From positions 1,240,001-1,304,000 of the forward strand of contig JAKZAN010000004.1 of NCBI GenBank assembly GCA_023053545.1: DNA of 64,000 nt, read 5' to 3'. Of this stretch, positions 34,100-45,209 are shown one piece after another. The position numbers and the translations under genes are program-made. This stretch comes from Lepidurus packardi (lineage: Eukaryota; Arthropoda; Branchiopoda; Notostraca; Triopsidae). Under the pieces are notes generated by a model, which was not told where the DNA came from, did no database searches, and was given only the letters and a program-made list of their open reading frames with translations. Every line of letters begins with the position of its first letter. Position 1 is the first letter of the stretch.

Positions 34100-35420
34100 T
34101 GATTAATAGGAAACAGTATCGTAGAAAGGAGTATGTATAGTGATGGTCTTATTGAATATATATGTATTAGCAACGGTGACAATAAAATTACACATTTAAC
34201 CTAATATATTTACTTTAGAGTTTCATTTTGTTACGGTGAATAGTAATTTCTATATTAATTTCGACTAGTTTTTAGAGAAAATGTATTATAAATAAATGAT
34301 AAAATGCCGTGGCTCAGTATAGCGAGTTTATTGGGACAATCGAAACTTACAGAACGTTTTTTTTTTTTATTTAATCTGTAGCACATGTGTTTGGTAACTC
34401 AGGAGCCCATTGTATGGATTAATTATGTATTTCATTATAACTTTACCATTAAGGCGGATTATTCGGATAAAGAAGATATTCTGGGTTCAATGTGAAGAAA
34501 AGAAGACTTTTGTTCGAATTCTTTTGGCTCAATAGCTACAGCAAAATTTGTATGTCATCTAGTCCATATTGTTGTACTTAGCGGGCACTTTAAGTCTCCT
34601 CCCACTAGATGGTGCTGAGAACCTCTCTAATATGATTATGTTAACATGAATATGATAATGATTATGTTGATTATATTAGTCTTGTCGAGTCATCGCTTGT
34701 AATTACTAAGAAAAGCCATACTAAATTAATTATTCATTAAATAAGTAATTTTAAAATTGGTGCAAATTAAGGACGAATCGAACGAAAGCCTTTTCCGTAG
34801 GATTAAAAGAATCTTAATTATAGTCTATACCTTCTAATATTTATTAATAATAACTTTGCACTGCAATGATAAATTCAAAACTGGAGCAAATGTTTAGTAC
34901 TTCAGGTTATTGAACCTGAGAAGTTACCGGCGAGTACGAAGTTCTTAGATATAAATAAAACTGTTCTATGCCTTTTCCTGTTATCTTTGTTATCTTGTTT
35001 CTACGGTATTGCACATTGTACAGTTCTATTGTTGTCCATCCTTATTTCACACGAGGATTGGAAAATTACCCTCTTCAAGATAACAAGTTAAACTCGTTCA
35101 TCAACATAGGTTTTTTCCTTGCTGATATATTGTCGATGATAAATAGCTTCTCTAGGTCTCTTCACCTGTTGAGTCATTTACCCTCTTTTGTAATTTCAAA
35201 TCCGTCTGAAGTTTTAAGAATTCTAAAATAATGACGTAGTAGGCTATATTTAAGCGTAGTTAACATTGAATTTGTGTATTTATCATGTGGACTTTATCAT
35301 TCCAATGATTTTGAAAAATTGGCTAAAAAAATAAATTTGTTGAGCTTTTATTCTCATCGTTACTGGGATTTGTATCTGTTTACGGCCAATTTAGTAGGCC
35401 TACCTTATACGGCACAATGT
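34100..35420. other. Intergenic region
   Basis: AT-rich and without a supported gene. The frames 34968-35231 and 35274-35642 on the plus strand have no domain. The second overlaps the antisense of sulfotransferase exon 5 and is a shadow. Confidence 0.5.
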
Positions 35421-36946
35421 TTAATCCTGCTTCTCGAGGTCCATCTGGAAGGTCAAATCCGTCTTTTCGAGGTTTTGTTTGATCCATTCGTCCACACGAG
35501 CATTCATTTCTGGCGTAAAGTGGTTTTTCCAGTCACCAGCTTTTCCTATTTAATTCAATTCATCAGACACACAAAACCTACATTTATTGCAAATTTTAAA
35601 TGTATTCTTCTTCTTATAAATTATTTACAAATAATTATATAAATATTTGTATTTATTATTATTATAGGTAGGTTAGTGTCATACATGGATATTATTATTA
35701 TGATCTAAATATAATTTTTATTTTAGTTATCGCTATCAGTAACATAATTCCAAATTTCAAAGTTTTTCTAAACTCGGAATTGCGAACCGAGGAACATTTG
35801 TTTACGTCAATACCTTTGCGGAAGAATTCGACGCCTGGGTTGGTAATTCCCGTGTCTTTTAGGAGTTCTTCAGTATTGATATGCTTTTTGCAACTATCGA
35901 AGGTAGAGTGCTTTAAAAGGGCCTCCATTTGCTGATCGCTCACTTTGCGACCCAGGAAATTTGCCACTTTTTCTATTTCGCCTCGCAAATCCTAAGGAAA
36001 ATAGCAAACATTTTAAATTGTTACCTACATTAAATTTTTTACCTTCTTGAGATCTTCATAGAACACGAAGTGCAAATTGGGATGATGTCGCTGGTTCCAA
36101 GCTTCAAGGACATTCCCGAAGTAGGGGGCGCGCGATAATGCGTTCCTCATGAACAGATCCGCGAATTCCTCCAAACTGCCGTCGAAAGTGTACGCTTTCA
36201 CTAGCTTGTGGTAATGATAATAAGATACGATGACGTCTTTCGGGTTCCGCGCCACGTAAACCACTTTGCAAGTGTCTAGTAAATTCGGAGGCAATAAATG
36301 GAACGGTAAATGGGTTTTTAAGTGACGCGGTGACGTCATCGTATTGAGTTCTTCAATGGGCACCACCAAATTCGGTAACGGCTTTCCCGTTTTCTTATCG
36401 ATGGCTGCTTCCAGGTAAGGGGCATAGCTGAGTCTGTAATTTCATGAATAACGAAACAAACGTTCGGTTAGATTATTTAATATATTAGTTTTAAGTGCTT
36501 AATTAGGTTAAATTTGGATTTTTTAAAATGATTATTAAATGGTTGAAGTATACTCAAGTGTTGGCACTCGGAGCAGCAGCGTCTTCTGTTTTCCAAGCTC
36601 AAAATCGCAGTCATGATTCACGAGCCACATGATTTCTTGGAGCCAATTGGTTCCTAAAAGATAATTTTGTGAAAGAACATGGAAACTGTTTCGATGAAGG
36701 AGAAATTGGATTCAGATTTAACTTACCACTTTTCAGGAAGCCACAAAGCCAAACGTCTTCAGGCTTGACTTGGAAATTGTACATTTTAGGGGCGACATCC
36801 CACATTTTCGGGAACATGACATGTCCACCAGGTTCGCCTTGCAGAAATCCGTCTTTGATCTGCGGATAGGCTTTCCGAATGGCGGCATCCCTTGCAGGGT
36901 CCAAGGGAACTGTTTTGATAGGAAAAGGGAGCTCTTCACGAGACAT
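35421..36946 (-). CDS. Cytosolic sulfotransferase 1 of the cluster, 5 exons, 337 aa
   Basis: A SULT1-type enzyme that transfers sulfate from PAPS to hydroxyl or amine groups of small molecules (steroids, phenols, xenobiotics) in the cytosol. Exons from the start are 36727-36946, 36554-36653, 36043-36433, 35814-35991 and 35421-35545 (1014 nt, phases consistent). The protein begins MSREELPFPIK. Key motifs are the 5'-phosphosulfate loop KSGTNWLQEI, the catalytic His in KTHLPFHLLPP, the 3'-phosphate site YVARNPKDVIVSYYHYHK and the C-terminal RKGKAGDWKNHF loop. The loop has Asn where most relatives, including both neighbours, have Thr (KTGTTW). No TATA box was seen upstream, unlike the second gene. 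Confidence 0.93.
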
Positions 36947-37479
36947 TATATTTCGTTGTAACTATTATTTTATTTTCGATACGTGGCGATGTTTTGAAGG
37001 TTGTTTCCAGACTAAGATGCAATGCAAACTTGTACCTTGCATGTGCTAGGAGAATTTCAAAACAAGTGATACGCGGGGATGAACCATGATCCTTATCTTG
37101 TTTTTATACAAGTCCAACAGATTGAAATGTGGACCGTGCAGAAGGGTTTTTCCTTTCACTTTGGCTTATATCTGTTTCATTTCTTTTATTGTAGTCTTAT
37201 CGTTAAATCACATATGTCTAAAGGTCGTACTTTGCCGATTGGTTTGAATTGCACATTTGTACATTTAATTGACCTTGTTTTCCAGGTTTAGGAATGAAGT
37301 TTATGTTGCACAAATCAATAGGACTAGGTTGTACAAGTTGGATTTTTTTTAACTTGAATTAAATTGAATTTGACAAAAATAACTACAACGAAACTATCCT
37401 GAGTACCAAAAGCAGTAAATCTCTATTCAGTAGCATTAAGAAGCATTAAGAACAAATTTTAAAAACAACACAAATGAAG
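36947..37479. other. Intergenic region in the sulfotransferase cluster
   Basis: Contains the promoter region of sulfotransferase 1 on its left side. No separate gene or element is recognised. Confidence 0.45.
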
Positions 37480-37831
37480 TACTTATCAAAGGGGATTTCC
37501 TTTATATGAAGTCACAAGTACAGTATTTAAAAAGAAGATAAAACGCAGATACACGAACGTTAGCGATTAGAAAACGAGGCCAAAAATAAAATCGCAAATT
37601 CAAGCCTCTCTTCGACGCTGTCCAGGAATTAAACTATAGTCGACCTTAGTAACAAGAACTGAATTTGGTTTGTTTGTTCTGTATGTTTGTCCTGAATACT
37701 TTTTCGAGCACAATAAGTATTCGGAAGGAACTGAACCAGACTTATTTCTTTTTGATTCGCTAACGCGATTTGTGAAATGAAGAAAAATAAAGAGTATTCG
37801 GCTTCGTGGCCATTTAAGAAAATAAAAGGCT

Positions 37832-37840
37832 TATATAAGG
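37832..37840 (+). promoter_or_regulatory. TATA box retained in the sulfotransferase pseudogene
   Basis: TATATAAGG is followed about 15 bp on by a TCAGTTC initiator-like motif. The same TATATAAGG lies before sulfotransferase 2. In sulfotransferase 3 the aligned flank keeps the initiator motif but lacks about a dozen bases containing this box. Confidence 0.5.
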
Positions 37841-38464
37841 TGCGTATCAGTTCAGCACAAACTCACTCTGACAGGTACTCGCTATCTTTCAGTCTGTGCT
37901 TCGTATTCGTTAACAGCCAAACATTCCTAAAGAAAAGCTGCCATTACTAATTAACGTAGTTCCATTGGAAGCTAGCCCTGATGCTGCATTGGACAAAGCC
38001 TATCCGGGAATCAAAGGTGGATTTATGCGAGGAGAGCCAGGTGGCCATTTAATGTTTACCAAGACGTGGGAAAGAATTCATGAAATGTACTATTTCCAAG
38101 TCAGACCAGGATGACGTATGGCTAGAAGGTTGCCTCAACACCGGTCAGAGTTTAAGCTCAGAACTCTTTCTTCCCTTAACCCTTACTCAACTTTTTTTAA
38201 GAAAAAATAAATAAATAGGAACAAGCTGGCTGCAAGAAATCGTGTGGCAGATTAACCATAACTGCGACTTTGAGCTAGCTAAAAAGACGCGCTTAATTAA
38301 ACGAGTGCCAACTCTCGAGTAATAGACAACAACTGAACTCGAAAAGTTGCTCCGTATTAAGGATTAATGAACTTTACTCTCTCCGGATGAAAAGTATAAG
38401 CTTAGTTATACGCCGTACGTATTACTGGACCTAGTCTCAGATGAAAGACCAGGAACGGTGCTCC

Positions 38465-38519
38465 CGAGTATGGTACTAGCTAGTACCATACTCGATAGGT
38501 AGGCTAGCCTACCTATCGA
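38465..38519. repeat. Two adjacent perfect palindromes (30 and 28 bp)
   Basis: Positions 38465-38494 and 38492-38519 are each perfect palindromes, the first centred on CTAGCTAG and the second on GGCTAGCC; they share 3 bp. They lie in exon 3 of the sulfotransferase pseudogene. The parent gene has only about 25 unique bases there (CCGAGTTTGATACTACC then TATCGAAGG). The palindromes consist of those bases copied back in inverted orientation. Confidence 0.9.
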
Positions 38520-39131
38520 AGCTCTCACCACGCCACTTTAAGACTCATATGTTACTGCATCTCCTTCCGGCAGATTTGCTAAACACGGGTAAAGTGTTTA
38601 CCTGGCTCGTAACCCCACAGACATAATCGTATCTTACTACCACTACCATTAGCTGGTGACAAAGCTCAACTTTACAGGTAACGTGGAAGAATTTGCGGAT
38701 ATCTACATGAGAGATGAAGTGGCGCGAACGCCATTTTTCAACCACGTGCTTGAAGAGTGGAACCTTCGCCACCACCCCAACTTGCATTTCGTATTCTATG
38801 AAGACCTTAACAGCGTAAACTTGATTTAGCTTTCTGAAAGGATAGAAGAAATAACTTTACCGAAAAGTATTATCTGTAGTATTTGTCTTAGAATTTGCGG
38901 GGAAAAATGGAAAAGATTGCAAAATTCCTTAGCATCGTAGTTACTATACTGAAACTGAACATTGCGATGATACATTAAACATTAAAGTATGTTAAACTTG
39001 TAATACTCTCACACTAAGCCTAAAAGCTCCAATACTTGCTTACAAAATGTCCGTATTATACATAAATAAGTGAATTTTTGGGGGTTTACTGCAGGTTTTT
39101 CTATGCAATGTCTTCCATTGTACATTTGACG

Positions 39132-40395
39132 TTAGTCTTGACGCGTCACTTCCGATCTGAAGACCAAATCTGTGTTGACAAGTTTGCGTTTAACCCACTC
39201 GTCTATTTGCGAATTCAATTCCGGTGAGAAGTGACTCTTCCAATCTCCAACTTTGCCTATAGTTTCAGTAAACAAGGACAAAATTGTCACGTCTTGTCTT
39301 AAATTTATGTTTAGAAAGTCTTTTACCTTTCCTGTAGAAGTTTACGTCGAGGTTGACATTCTTACTCTGCTCTACTCCAGCTAAAGGATTGATACTGGGA
39401 TCTTTCTTGCAGTTTTCAAAAGACACGTGCTGCATAAGCGCTTCAATCTGCTCGTTCGTCAAACTTTTGCCCAAGAATTTCGCCAATTTTACAATCTCAC
39501 CATGTAAATCCTAAAATACACATTTATGATTAAATGAATTACGTAAATCAGTAAAGCATGTTCTGTTCATTTTTAATCTGGCTTACGGCTTTGTAGTCTT
39601 CATAGAACACAAAATGCATATTAGGATGGTTTCGTAGGTTCCAAGCTTCTATCACGTGATCAATATAAGGTGCTCGGGCGATTTCATCTCGCATGAAGAA
39701 ATCAGCAAATTCCGCAATATCGCCTTGAAAATCAAGCCACTTGGCCAGTTTGTTGTAATGGAAGTAAGACACCATCGTATCTTTGGGATTCCGGGCCATG
39801 TACACTACTTTCCCGGTATCGAGTAACGCCGGAGGCAAAAGTTGCATCGGGAAGTGAGTCTTAAAATGACGCGGCGACGCCATCTTGTTTAAGTCGTCCA
39901 TTGTGAACACGTACTGAGACAAATCGTTATCCGCTGGCAACGGAATTAAACTCGACCTACCAATTTCGAAAATTATTGCAAGTTATAATTATGTGATATA
40001 ACTTTGTATCATTGTTTAACGCACTCGAGACTGGGTACGCGGACTAAGCTATTTTGCAATTTGGACAATTCAAAATTGCAGTCGCTATTCACTTGCCACA
40101 CTATTTCCTGCAGCCATGTGGTACCTATACGTATTTTTACGTCTTTATTGTATTTTACATTTATTTTATGTATTTTCTTACCAGTTTTTGGAAAGCCTAC
40201 GACGAAAACGTCATCAGATCTCACTGGGAAATTGTAGACATCAGCTGCTCCTGCCCACATTCGAGGGTAAAGGACATGATTTCCAGGTTCTACTCGCAAA
40301 ATTCCACCAGTGAAATGCGGAAACGCTTTTTTGATAGCTTCTTCACGACTAGGTTCAAAATGAACTGCTTTGAAGGGGAAAGGTTCAGCCGGCAT
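39132..40395 (-). CDS. Cytosolic sulfotransferase 2 of the cluster, 5 exons, 330 aa
   Basis: PAPS-dependent sulfotransferase of the SULT1-like family. Exons from the start are 40182-40395, 40025-40124, 39587-39956, 39327-39510 and 39132-39256 (993 nt, phases consistent). The start is the ATG at 40395, giving MPAEPFPFK, which aligns with MPKEKLPLP and MSREELPFP of the neighbours; the frame is open further upstream but has no ATG there. Motifs: KTGTTWLQEIVW, catalytic His in KTHFPMQLLPP, YMARNPKDTMVSYFHYNK and RKGKVGDWKSHF. It is the most diverged of the three, with a shorter exon 3 (370 nt against 391 and 397) and a longer exon 4 containing a VEQSKNVNLD insertion. A TATA box lies 64 bp upstream of the ATG. 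Confidence 0.93.
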
Positions 40396-40458
40396 GTTAG
40401 GCAAATTTTCAATTGACAAGCTTAGAAGACGGATCGTGCCGCGGTATAGGTAGAGGCT

Positions 40459-40467
40459 CCTTATATA
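40459..40467 (-). promoter_or_regulatory. TATA box of sulfotransferase 2
   Basis: On the minus strand this is TATATAAGG, the same motif as in the pseudogene flank at 37832-37840. It lies 64 bp before the ATG, which leaves room for a 5' UTR of about 30-35 nt. Confidence 0.55.
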
Positions 40468-41646
40468 CTAAGGCTGTGTCGTCCCATTTAGATGTAGATA
40501 ATCAAGTTCATGTTTTGGCTTGAAGTGGGTACTTTGTTTATCCTGGAGGATTGTGGCTGACCAATGGGAAAAGCGGGGTTACGGAGACTTTAGTGCCTAT
40601 ATGTTACATAATTTGTGACAAGGCACAAGATAAAAACTAAATATAGAACTTCGAGCTCGCCTTTCTCACACAATCTTAGAAACTTGTCAAGTAATGGGGC
40701 AAAGTCTGTAATTATATTATACCTGCAATTGCTTAAAGCTATTAGCATAAGCTCATGGGGCTTAATTTGTGTAATGACTAATTTAATCGAGTTTGATAAG
40801 TTTTTAACAAATATGAAGCGAAACTACTAGAGATTCACATGATTTGATTAAGTCATAAATATCCCCATATCCCTGAAAAACCTGTTGGGAATCTCAATAC
40901 CACAGACCCTGCTAAAGTCCGTCAATTCGATCACGACCGGGTAAATGAAAGATAAGGTATAGAATGATTCATTATATATTGTTAATCTATATATGTACAT
41001 ACCACATCTATATAAGAAGATAAAGAAAACGCTGTCAATCAGTATAACGCTAGAGGAATGATGTCTACTCTCTTTATAAGCTACACGGTATCAAAATTAT
41101 GGACTTTGGCCTCGGGAAATTACTTACCTTAATGAATTAATCTCTCGAACTTATAAGGAATAAAAAAGTTTCGTCATGACTGCTATACGCAGTTTTATTG
41201 TATATAAAATAGAAGTACGTTTGGATAAACATAATACGACGGTGGGCTTGGCACGTGAAACACATAAGTTATAACCGGCGCATGACCTTTTACGGCAATA
41301 CATATGTAAAATTAAGAAATAAACTTATCTTATGGCTTTTATTGCTGATAAGAAATATCCGAATCATCTTCAGTGTATCAAGAATAGCTGGGCACCTGTT
41401 TCATGGCTACGCAGTTGTTTTGTTTTGACAAATATGATTGGATAAAACTGACCTCGAATCTATAGACCAAAGGCAAACCCTCGAGTCACATCACACTTGA
41501 ATGTACCATGAACCCATAAGCACAGGCATATAGATATCTATAAGACACAAGCTTATGGTATAGTGCTACGAAGCATACAGGACGCTTTAGATGCTTATAT
41601 TACGATTTATAGTCCCAAATTCCAGTTGAGAGACAAAACAAATAAT
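40468..41646. other. Intergenic region in the sulfotransferase cluster
   Basis: AT-rich. No gene, element or inverted repeat is recognised between sulfotransferases 2 and 3. Confidence 0.45.
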
Positions 41647-42977
41647 CTAATCTTGCTGATCGAGTTCCATTTTGAAGGACAAATCCGTACCGACCAAATT
41701 TCGCTCGATCCATTCGTCCAACTTGGCATTCATTTCTGCTGAAAAGTGATTCTTCCAATCGCCGGTTTTTCCTATGAATTAAAAAATCAATCATTTTAGT
41801 GTTTTTCAAGCGCCAAAAACTTGTAATCAGCAATTTGTATCCTAACCTTTCCGGAAAAATGTCCCAGTTGGATTGATAAGTCCCGTCGGTCTGAGGATGT
41901 CTTCAGTGTTAATGTGCTTTCTGCAGCTATCGATAGTCGAGTGTTTCAACAGCTCTTCCATTTGGTCGTAACTTACGGTTTTGCCTAGGAATTTCGCAAT
42001 CTTTTCAATTTCTCCCCGCAAATTCTAAGAAAAATACTACAGATAATACTTTTACTGAAAGATTTTTTTTTACATTTTAAGAAAGTTAAAACATAAGTTT
42101 ACGCTTTTAAGGTCTTCATAGAATACGAAATGCAAGTTGGGATGGTGGCGAAGGTTCCACGCTTCAAGCACGTGGTTGAAAAATGGCGTTCGCGCCACTT
42201 CATCTCTCATGTAGAATTCGGCAAATTCTTCCACGTTGCCAGTAAAGTTGAGCTTGGTCGCCAGCTGGTGGAAGTGATAGTAAGATACGATGACGTCTTT
42301 GGGGTTGCGAGCCAAATAAACCACTTTAGCCGTGTTGAGCAAATCCGGCGGAAGCAGATGCAGTGGCATATGGGTCTTAAAATGGCGTGGTGACGCCATT
42401 TGGTTGAGACCTTCGATAGGTAGTATCAAACTCGGTAGCTCTGCTCCTGGTTTTTCATCTGAGACTACGTCCAATAATACGTAAGGTGTATAACTAAGCC
42501 TATACATTCAATCCGGGAGAGAAAAGTTCATCCGTAATTAATATCGAGTTATTTTCTTAGCTTCAGTGTTGTCTATTACTCGAGAGTTGGCACTCGTTTA
42601 AGAAGCGGCGTCTTTTTAGCTAGCTCAAAGTCGCAGTCGTGGTTAATCTGCCACACGATTTCTTGCAGCCAGGTTGTTCCTATTTATTATTTTTTTATAT
42701 ATATAAAAAAGTCAGTTGAATCAGTGAAGAAAAGGGATTCTAAGCTCACAGTCTTACCGGTTTTGAGACAACCTTCTAGCCATACGTCATCAGGTCTGAC
42801 TTCAAAATTGTACATTTCATGGATTCCTTCCCACATCTTGGTAAACATTAAATGGCCACCTGGCTCGCCTCGCATAAACCCATCTTTAATTCCCGGATAG
42901 GCTTTGTACAGTGCAGCATCACGGCTTGCTTCCAACGGAACTACTTTAACTGGTAATGGCAGCTTTTCTTTAGGCAT
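41647..42977 (-). CDS. Cytosolic sulfotransferase 3 of the cluster, 5 exons, 339 aa
   Basis: PAPS-dependent sulfotransferase of the SULT1-like family. Exons from the start are 42758-42977, 42580-42679, 42103-42499, 41847-42024 and 41647-41771 (1020 nt, phases consistent). The start at 42977 (MPKEKLPLP) matches the neighbours. An in-frame ATG at 43049 would add 24 residues that the other members lack. Motifs: KTGTTWLQEIVW, catalytic His in KTHMPLHLLPP, YLARNPKDVIVSYYHFHQ and RKGKTGDWKNHF. It is closest to sulfotransferase 1 among the intact genes and is the source, or sister copy, of the inverted pseudogene. Its upstream flank lacks the TATA box seen in the pseudogene and in sulfotransferase 2. 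Confidence 0.93.
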
Positions 42978-43284
42978 GTTTGGCTCTTGAGTTCCAGTCA
43001 CAGACTGAAAGACAGCGAATACCTGCCAGTGAATATCTTGAACTGACATAAGGCTGTTATCTTTAGAAACGGCCACGAAGCCGATATTTATTTTTCCTTT
43101 GCTTCACAAATCGCGATAGCCAATTTGAAAGTAAAAAAGTCCGGTTCAGTTCTTTCTGAATGTTAATAGTGCTTGGAAAGTATTCGGAAAAACCTACCGT
43201 AAAGAATACAAAAGTTGTTATTTATCTATTCTTGTTACCAAGGTCGACTATAGTTTAAATCTTGAACAGCGCTGAAGAGATTTA

Positions 43285-45073
43285 CACTGTTAAAAAGGGG
43301 TCCGAAAACCGCTACTTAAAGTGCTTCACTTGCTGCATACAAGCTGCACTTTCTGCAATGCCTGCTTCATAAAGCGCACATGGGAAAAAAGAGAGAGGAA
43401 AAAGCTGCACTTTTGGCAGCTCCAGTTTTCACCTTCTGCAGTGCCTGCTTCAGAATGCGGCTACGGGGGAAAAGAGAGGAAAAGGCTGCACTTTTAGCAG
43501 TTCCGTTTTACACTTTTCTGCAGTGCTTGTTTCCTAATGCGCACATAGGAAAAAACCGTGGTTACTTTGTTTTGCTTACTTTTTAGCTTTTTTACTCTCT
43601 TTTTTATGAAATATATATATTTCATTTGATAAGTTTGTTGTCATTTCTAGTGAAGTTGTAACATAATAGTTACATAGGTGTGGCAACGTTGCACACCGGT
43701 TGTTCGGGGGGAAAACCAGGACAAATTTTTCACTGTTGCTGCGAAAGGCGTTTGAAGACCCGTGTTTGACCCGTTTTACACTTGTTTCTGTAAATATCTT
43801 TAAATTTATTAATCTTATTAAATATAGATTGAATATATTTGTATAGTTTTGACAGAGTTAGAAAAACCCTGCGTGCCTAAAAGTACGGAAAATGGTAGAC
43901 GAGAACAAGCTAGTTTTGTCGAGTTCGACCATGCGATTTCCGAGGAGACGGACGAATTCGAAGTTAAATAAAGCATAAGGAGTTCGACAATGAATCAGGT
44001 AGTTCAAGTTAGAAAAAAATTAACTAGCATTCATCACCAACTCCAATTTTAGAAGTGGCTTCTCGCCTTGTTTTGGAAATTCTTCCTCGCATGCTCATGG
44101 GGCAAAAGAAGGATAGGAACGCATGGAGACATTTATTTGACATACGAGAGGTAACTGAACGTTTCTTTGGTTGAGAAGTCTGTGTAACATTGTTTTCTCT
44201 TTTTGAAAGGAATCCGCAAACCTGCTTCATTCAGTTTCTGAAATAAAAAGGGGCCCACCTTTTATAATTGCAGTGGGATCCGACTTATCAGTAGTTGTGG
44301 ATGGGAGTGAACCCATCTACATCGGTAATAGCTCAGCAGAAGCAGTAACAGTATTGATGGCGGCGTATTACGTCTTTAACATAAAATACTCCTCTTACGT
44401 GAAGCCAACTCTATTATTTCTACAATCGGAATGCCTCGGATTTAAAGATAAGGAAACGCAAATGTGCGTTTCGCTGGTATCGTTCTTGCCTTTCCTCACA
44501 GAGGCAAAAGCATTTCTCGAAAGTCCGTAGTCATCCGCCTGGAGTTTCCAATGTTTGTTGTTTCATAGTGTTTCCTAATGTTTCCTAGGTTCTCATGTTC
44601 TAATGTTCATAAAACATCGTTGTACGTTTTGTACGTTTGTATTTTTACGTTTATGGTTTATTTGTAATTAAGCTTATTTTTTGTTGTTTGTTATTGTTTT
44701 TTGTTTTGTTGTTTGCAACACAAAATGACAAAAAAAGAAATAAATGAATTTCACTTACTGCACATTAAGGTTTACGTTATTGAAGCCCGAGTACTTCTAG
44801 AAGTGGAGTTTCCGAAGTGCACTTTTAAAAGCCCAATGACTTCAAAAAGTGAAGATTTCAAACTGCAATTTTAGAAGACAGACTGCTTCTAAAACTGCAG
44901 ATTCGAAGGTTCACTTTTAGAAGCTCGACGACTTCTAAAAGTGCAGTTCGGAAACTGCTGTTATTGGGAGGGTGCTGCAGTCGGAAAAAAGTGAGAAGAA
45001 AACACTGCACTTTCGTTTACCCGTTTTTCGTGGACGTTTTTCTCCACAAATCGCAGAAGTTTTTTAACAGTGT
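43285..45073 (+). mobile_element. CACTG-ended DNA transposon (CACTA/EnSpm-like?), 1789 bp, with one ORF
   Basis: The ends are CACTGTTAAAAA and its inverse TTTTTAACAGTG, flanked by TA on each side (TTA before, TAG after). Both subterminal zones carry many short direct and inverted copies of a CTGCACTTTT(A/G)GAAG motif; the left zone is arranged with a period of about 82 bp. Such ends and subterminal repeats fit the CACTA/EnSpm group, but that class is inferred. The insertion is proven by comparison: the flanks on both sides align to continuous sequence at about 37480-37640, upstream of the sulfotransferase pseudogene. Inside is a two-exon coding end at 44053-44146 and about 44210-44530, spliced GTAACT...GAAAG. 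It contains IIAVGSDLSVVVDG and AYYVFNIKYSSYVKPTLLFL, a pattern I associate with uncharacterised SAMD3-like repeat proteins of invertebrates and fish. AATAAA follows near 44738. No transposase was found. Confidence 0.75.
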
Positions 45074-45209
45074 AGAATATGATTTGGCGTTTTTACTTTG
45101 ATCTCGCTTTCCTTATCGGCAAAATTCACGTATCTGCTTTTTATCCTGATTGTAGCTATTTAAATCCGTACTTAAAATAAATGGAAATCTCTTTCGAGTA
45201 AGAGGTATA

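Larger units (their letters stand above)
37480..38955 (+). pseudogene. Inverted sulfotransferase pseudogene with its promoter flank
   Basis: This is an unprocessed, opposite-strand copy of sulfotransferase 3 (41647-42977). Exon-1-like sequence runs about 37924-38143, exon 2 about 38221-38320, exon 3 about 38400-38820, and a piece of exon 4 about 38895-38940. Intron sequence is also shared (for example CGAGTAATAGACAACA after exon 2). Homology ends around 38955, so the end of exon 4 and exon 5 are missing. Damage includes loss of the start codon (ATT in place of ATG before PKEKLPL), a frameshift leading to a stop after QVRPG, further stops and indels, and two palindromic insertions at 38465-38519. 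The shared upstream flank extends from about 37480, and a TATA box is still present at 37832-37840. Confidence 0.9.

Noticed and set aside
35274-35642. 122-aa plus-strand open frame
   Set aside because: It overlaps the antisense of sulfotransferase exon 5 (35421-35545), has no domain, and is a shadow frame.
42978-43049. Upstream ATG at 43049 as the start of sulfotransferase 3
   Set aside because: It would add 24 residues absent from both paralogues; MPKEKLPLP at 42977 aligns with their starts.
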